Assembly (NCBI GenBank): GCA_039105265.1 | Contig: JAPFFF010000053.1 | Span: forward strand, 1-64,000 | DNA length: 64,000 nt | From: Tritrichomonas musculus | Lineage: Eukaryota; Parabasalia; Tritrichomonadida; Tritrichomonadidae | Direction of reading: 5' to 3' | Part shown: piece after piece, positions 63,201-64,000 of the stretch | Position numbering within the stretch: position 1 is the first letter of the stretch | How the letters are laid out: each line of letters opens with the position of its first letter | Notes under the pieces: generated by a model | Told to the model about the DNA's origin: nothing | Database searches by the model: none | The model's input: only the letters and a program-made list of their open reading frames with translations | Made by a program: the position numbers and the translations under genes

Positions 63201-64000
63201 AAGACAAGGACGCACATGTGGGAAACGTTTTGTCGCAGCAAGGGCAGTAAAACTGCCCAACTCCTAACCATCTGTCTTTCTGATACATGAGGAGAATGAT
63301 AGGAGTGTCAACGTCGCTAACGTTTGCGAATGGTGAAGTGTCGATGTTTGCCACCTGCAAGATATCAATGAGAGACTTCATGTCTGTTTTGGTCTTCACA
63401 CCAGCCAATTCGCTCACGATCCAATCAATGGAAACATTGTCACCCACAGGTGAAGAAGGATTATCATCACTGCCACCGTGATTGTCATCATCGGAATGAT
63501 CAGAGTGTTCAGAGTGAGAATGAGCATCGGTGAACTCTTCAGCACCACTAACAACGCTGCTTGTACCAGAAGAGTTACTGGTAGTTTGAGTACCTAAGGA
63601 GTTGGTTCGAGATCCGAGGAAATTATTGTTTGAGAATGTGTTAAGCAACGAATGGTTCCCAGAGAGAGTAAATAGTGGAACCACTTTCTCATTGATCTCG
63701 AACACAAACTTAGGTACCTCAATCACTGATGTGAATAATTTCTCCTTCGTGACTACTTGATGATGATCGATGTGAGCAGTTGACGTGACAACCCGATCGT
63801 CGACGCCAACAGAATGATGCGTGATGTGAGCCGTTGACGTGACGGTTTGGTTGTCAACGTCAACGTTGTGGTGAGTGACGTGAGCTGTTGACTTGACAAT
63901 CTGATTGTCAACGTCAACAGCGTGATGAGCGACGTGAGCTGTTGACTTGACAATCTGATTGTCAACGTCAACAGCGTGATGAGCGACGTGAGCTGTTGAC
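60286..64000 (-). CDS. R2-type non-LTR retrotransposon ORF (C2H2 fingers plus reverse transcriptase), 5' part outside window
   Basis: The frame is open from the stop to the window edge (1,237 codons in view) with no ATG upstream of the fingers, so the start lies beyond 64,000. In the numbering used here residue 1 is the GTG at 63,726. Upstream of it come four 18-residue repeats of the form STAHVAHHAVDVDNQIVK plus a partial fifth. Then follow a Ser/His/Asp-rich stretch and three C2H2 fingers (C161-C164-H177-H182; C226-C229-H242-H247; C289-C292-H306-H311). The reverse transcriptase spans about 745-1,120: motif A TTIDFSDAF (D878), motif B GVKQGCPLSP (934-943), motif C YADD (977-980). Fingers and RT motifs place it near the R2/NeSL-like group, which binds DNA with the fingers and copies its RNA at a nicked target. 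That group carries a C-terminal restriction-like endonuclease, but this frame ends at the thumb (TAWFFWN, then two stops). Its GC content is far above its surroundings. Confidence 0.88.
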   Translation of the reverse strand, partial: STAHVAHHAVDVDNQIVKSTAHVAHHAVDVDNQIVKSTAHVTHHNVDVDNQTVTSTAHITHHSVGVDDRVVTSTAHIDHHQVVTKEKLFTSVIEVPKFVFEINEKVVPLFTLSGNHSLLNTFSNNNFLGSRTNSLGTQTTSNSSGTSSVVSGAEEFTDAHSHSEHSDHSDDDNHGGSDDNPSSPVGDNVSIDWIVSELAGVKTKTDMKSLIDILQVANIDTSPFANVSDVDTPIILLMYQKDRWLGVGQFYCPCCDKTFPTCASLSFHLKSTHTTNNIPLEQAAFEYIVGRKLRWKIDSPHLPPDAFHYRTIHVCPCSDCDYLVSRANSLSSHMGSSHQDMEALKREVGVFWAMSILHAKKHRKLLVASDVYHDLHGSLCMKCKDFVGRDKATVKQHTNRSHPQANVEGHRVQAIDISISVNWLSPETDDDEIREANTDLERIKIVRSENRVTQDDERQMPVQPRADESVDLQVMEDRRRGEDSRRRRRQAGFIPANERLPEAHLHSVSSSSEEDTHTIDEHPAHPAPASIVDIESCLSKAENWKSRCMKEDDDFVHLPKLWGDRLAKHRKKFEEVFNSEVKDVLNWYNEAINLSDSLEKSSRMLLCEGMISKIILILRKSIRKFVRSARRGSDKIRRPHSLETPIQMKSASKFIAGIELLHSRIHITDEDLDQPQRNVIADIKEKLVRFLSQAPLEFSQLLGSGDLDSIDGLIYDEHYDERMKFIRAKLEELEILNNSPSSLGYKKFLQKFYAEDAKRTLDWFVLNDDTPECVVPVEDFENVYGSSWSDAAALGDDPDGVYTLQRRISSNNSDELKSLILNEEAILKAVRSRSNLSAVGCDGISNGVWKVGGSVTATIIKNVLCCMLDTGLFPEVLKMNKTVMLFKKGDPDDAHSWRPITITPTIYRMLMCHISRSLQTLNSKHRFISPSQKGFMRIPAGAAEHATVVDEMIHDAARNQKSLYITTIDFSDAFGSVPHKLIKKNLTDIGFDLSFVKTIINSYRDSSTKIISNNRRSNSICFRKGVKQGCPLSPTLFNICIEPLLARLNACKEDGYHWLDSATTVQAYADDIIVFSDSEVGMKNLLSVVEHFCSYAGDMKINCKKCHAFTYIAHNGSRSVLNDNFTIAGGRIDNISIQNNTTYLGLPIACKSSQRKHHVFRRIEDMTKDVIRITSSALRFTQAVDAIKRFVIPKIDYELMANTAPTNCLSRLDELIRGKLSKMIGAAGIPTAWFFWN
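63728..64000 (-). repeat. 54-bp tandem repeats encoding 18-residue units
   Basis: Four full 54-bp units and one partial unit run to the window edge. The two outermost are identical in sequence; the inner ones diverge progressively toward the fingers. They are in frame with the reverse transcriptase ORF, so they are coding rather than 5' untranslated. The peptide is rich in His, Val and Asp (STAHV, HHAVDVDNQ). The number of units beyond the window is unknown. Confidence 0.85.

Noticed and set aside
60454-63481. Several small open frames opposite the retrotransposon ORF
   Set aside because: They lie within the GC-rich reverse transcriptase frame on the other strand or in other frames and show no motifs.
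63753-63971. Separate small gene in the 54-bp repeats (LTIRLSSQQLTS frame)
   Set aside because: The repeat is in frame with the retrotransposon ORF in a different frame (STAHVAHH). The alternative frame only reflects the 54-bp periodicity.

Overview
The window is nuclear DNA of an AT-rich unicellular eukaryote. The best fit is a trichomonad parabasalid, possibly a Tritrichomonas-like species. This is an inference from four things: intronless genes, very AT-rich spacers, two PP1-like phosphatase genes close together (the family is strongly expanded in trichomonads), and a MULE transposase with a SWIM finger. No species-diagnostic gene is present.

Layout. About 52 kb of the 64 kb is one family of short tandem repeats. 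(1) 1-24,260: a 30-bp satellite in forward orientation, running off the left edge and built from at least two copies of a ~12.2 kb higher-order block. (2) 24,261-24,345: decayed edge units. (3) 24,437-26,452 (minus): an intact 671-codon Mutator-like (MULE) transposase gene with its AT-rich flanks. (4) ~26,756-26,830: decayed edge units, then to 42,895 the same 30-bp satellite in the opposite orientation. (5) 42,896-55,070: a diverged 30/31-bp subfamily of the same satellite, same orientation as (4). (6) 55,433-59,887: ordinary host genes, namely a PP1-like phosphatase (minus), an unknown Asn-rich protein (minus), and a second, divergent PPP phosphatase (plus). (7) 60,286-64,000 (minus): a GC-richer R2-type non-LTR retrotransposon ORF. 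It has 18-residue N-terminal repeats, three C2H2 fingers and a reverse transcriptase, and it stops at the thumb where an endonuclease would be expected to follow. Its 5' part lies beyond the window.

Main interpretation. The two satellite arms point at each other and a single transposase gene sits in the ~2.5 kb gap between them. Each arm decays at its inner edge. This is the geometry of a foldback-type DNA transposon whose inverted terminal repeats are tandem arrays, but with arms of at least 24 kb and 16-28 kb. It could instead be a chance pairing of two arrays. The arms differ in variant content and higher-order structure, which argues against a simple mirror-image assembly artefact. The arrays are open in one frame on each strand because 30 bp is exactly ten codons. 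I treat those frames as a by-product of homogenised repeats and do not call them as genes.
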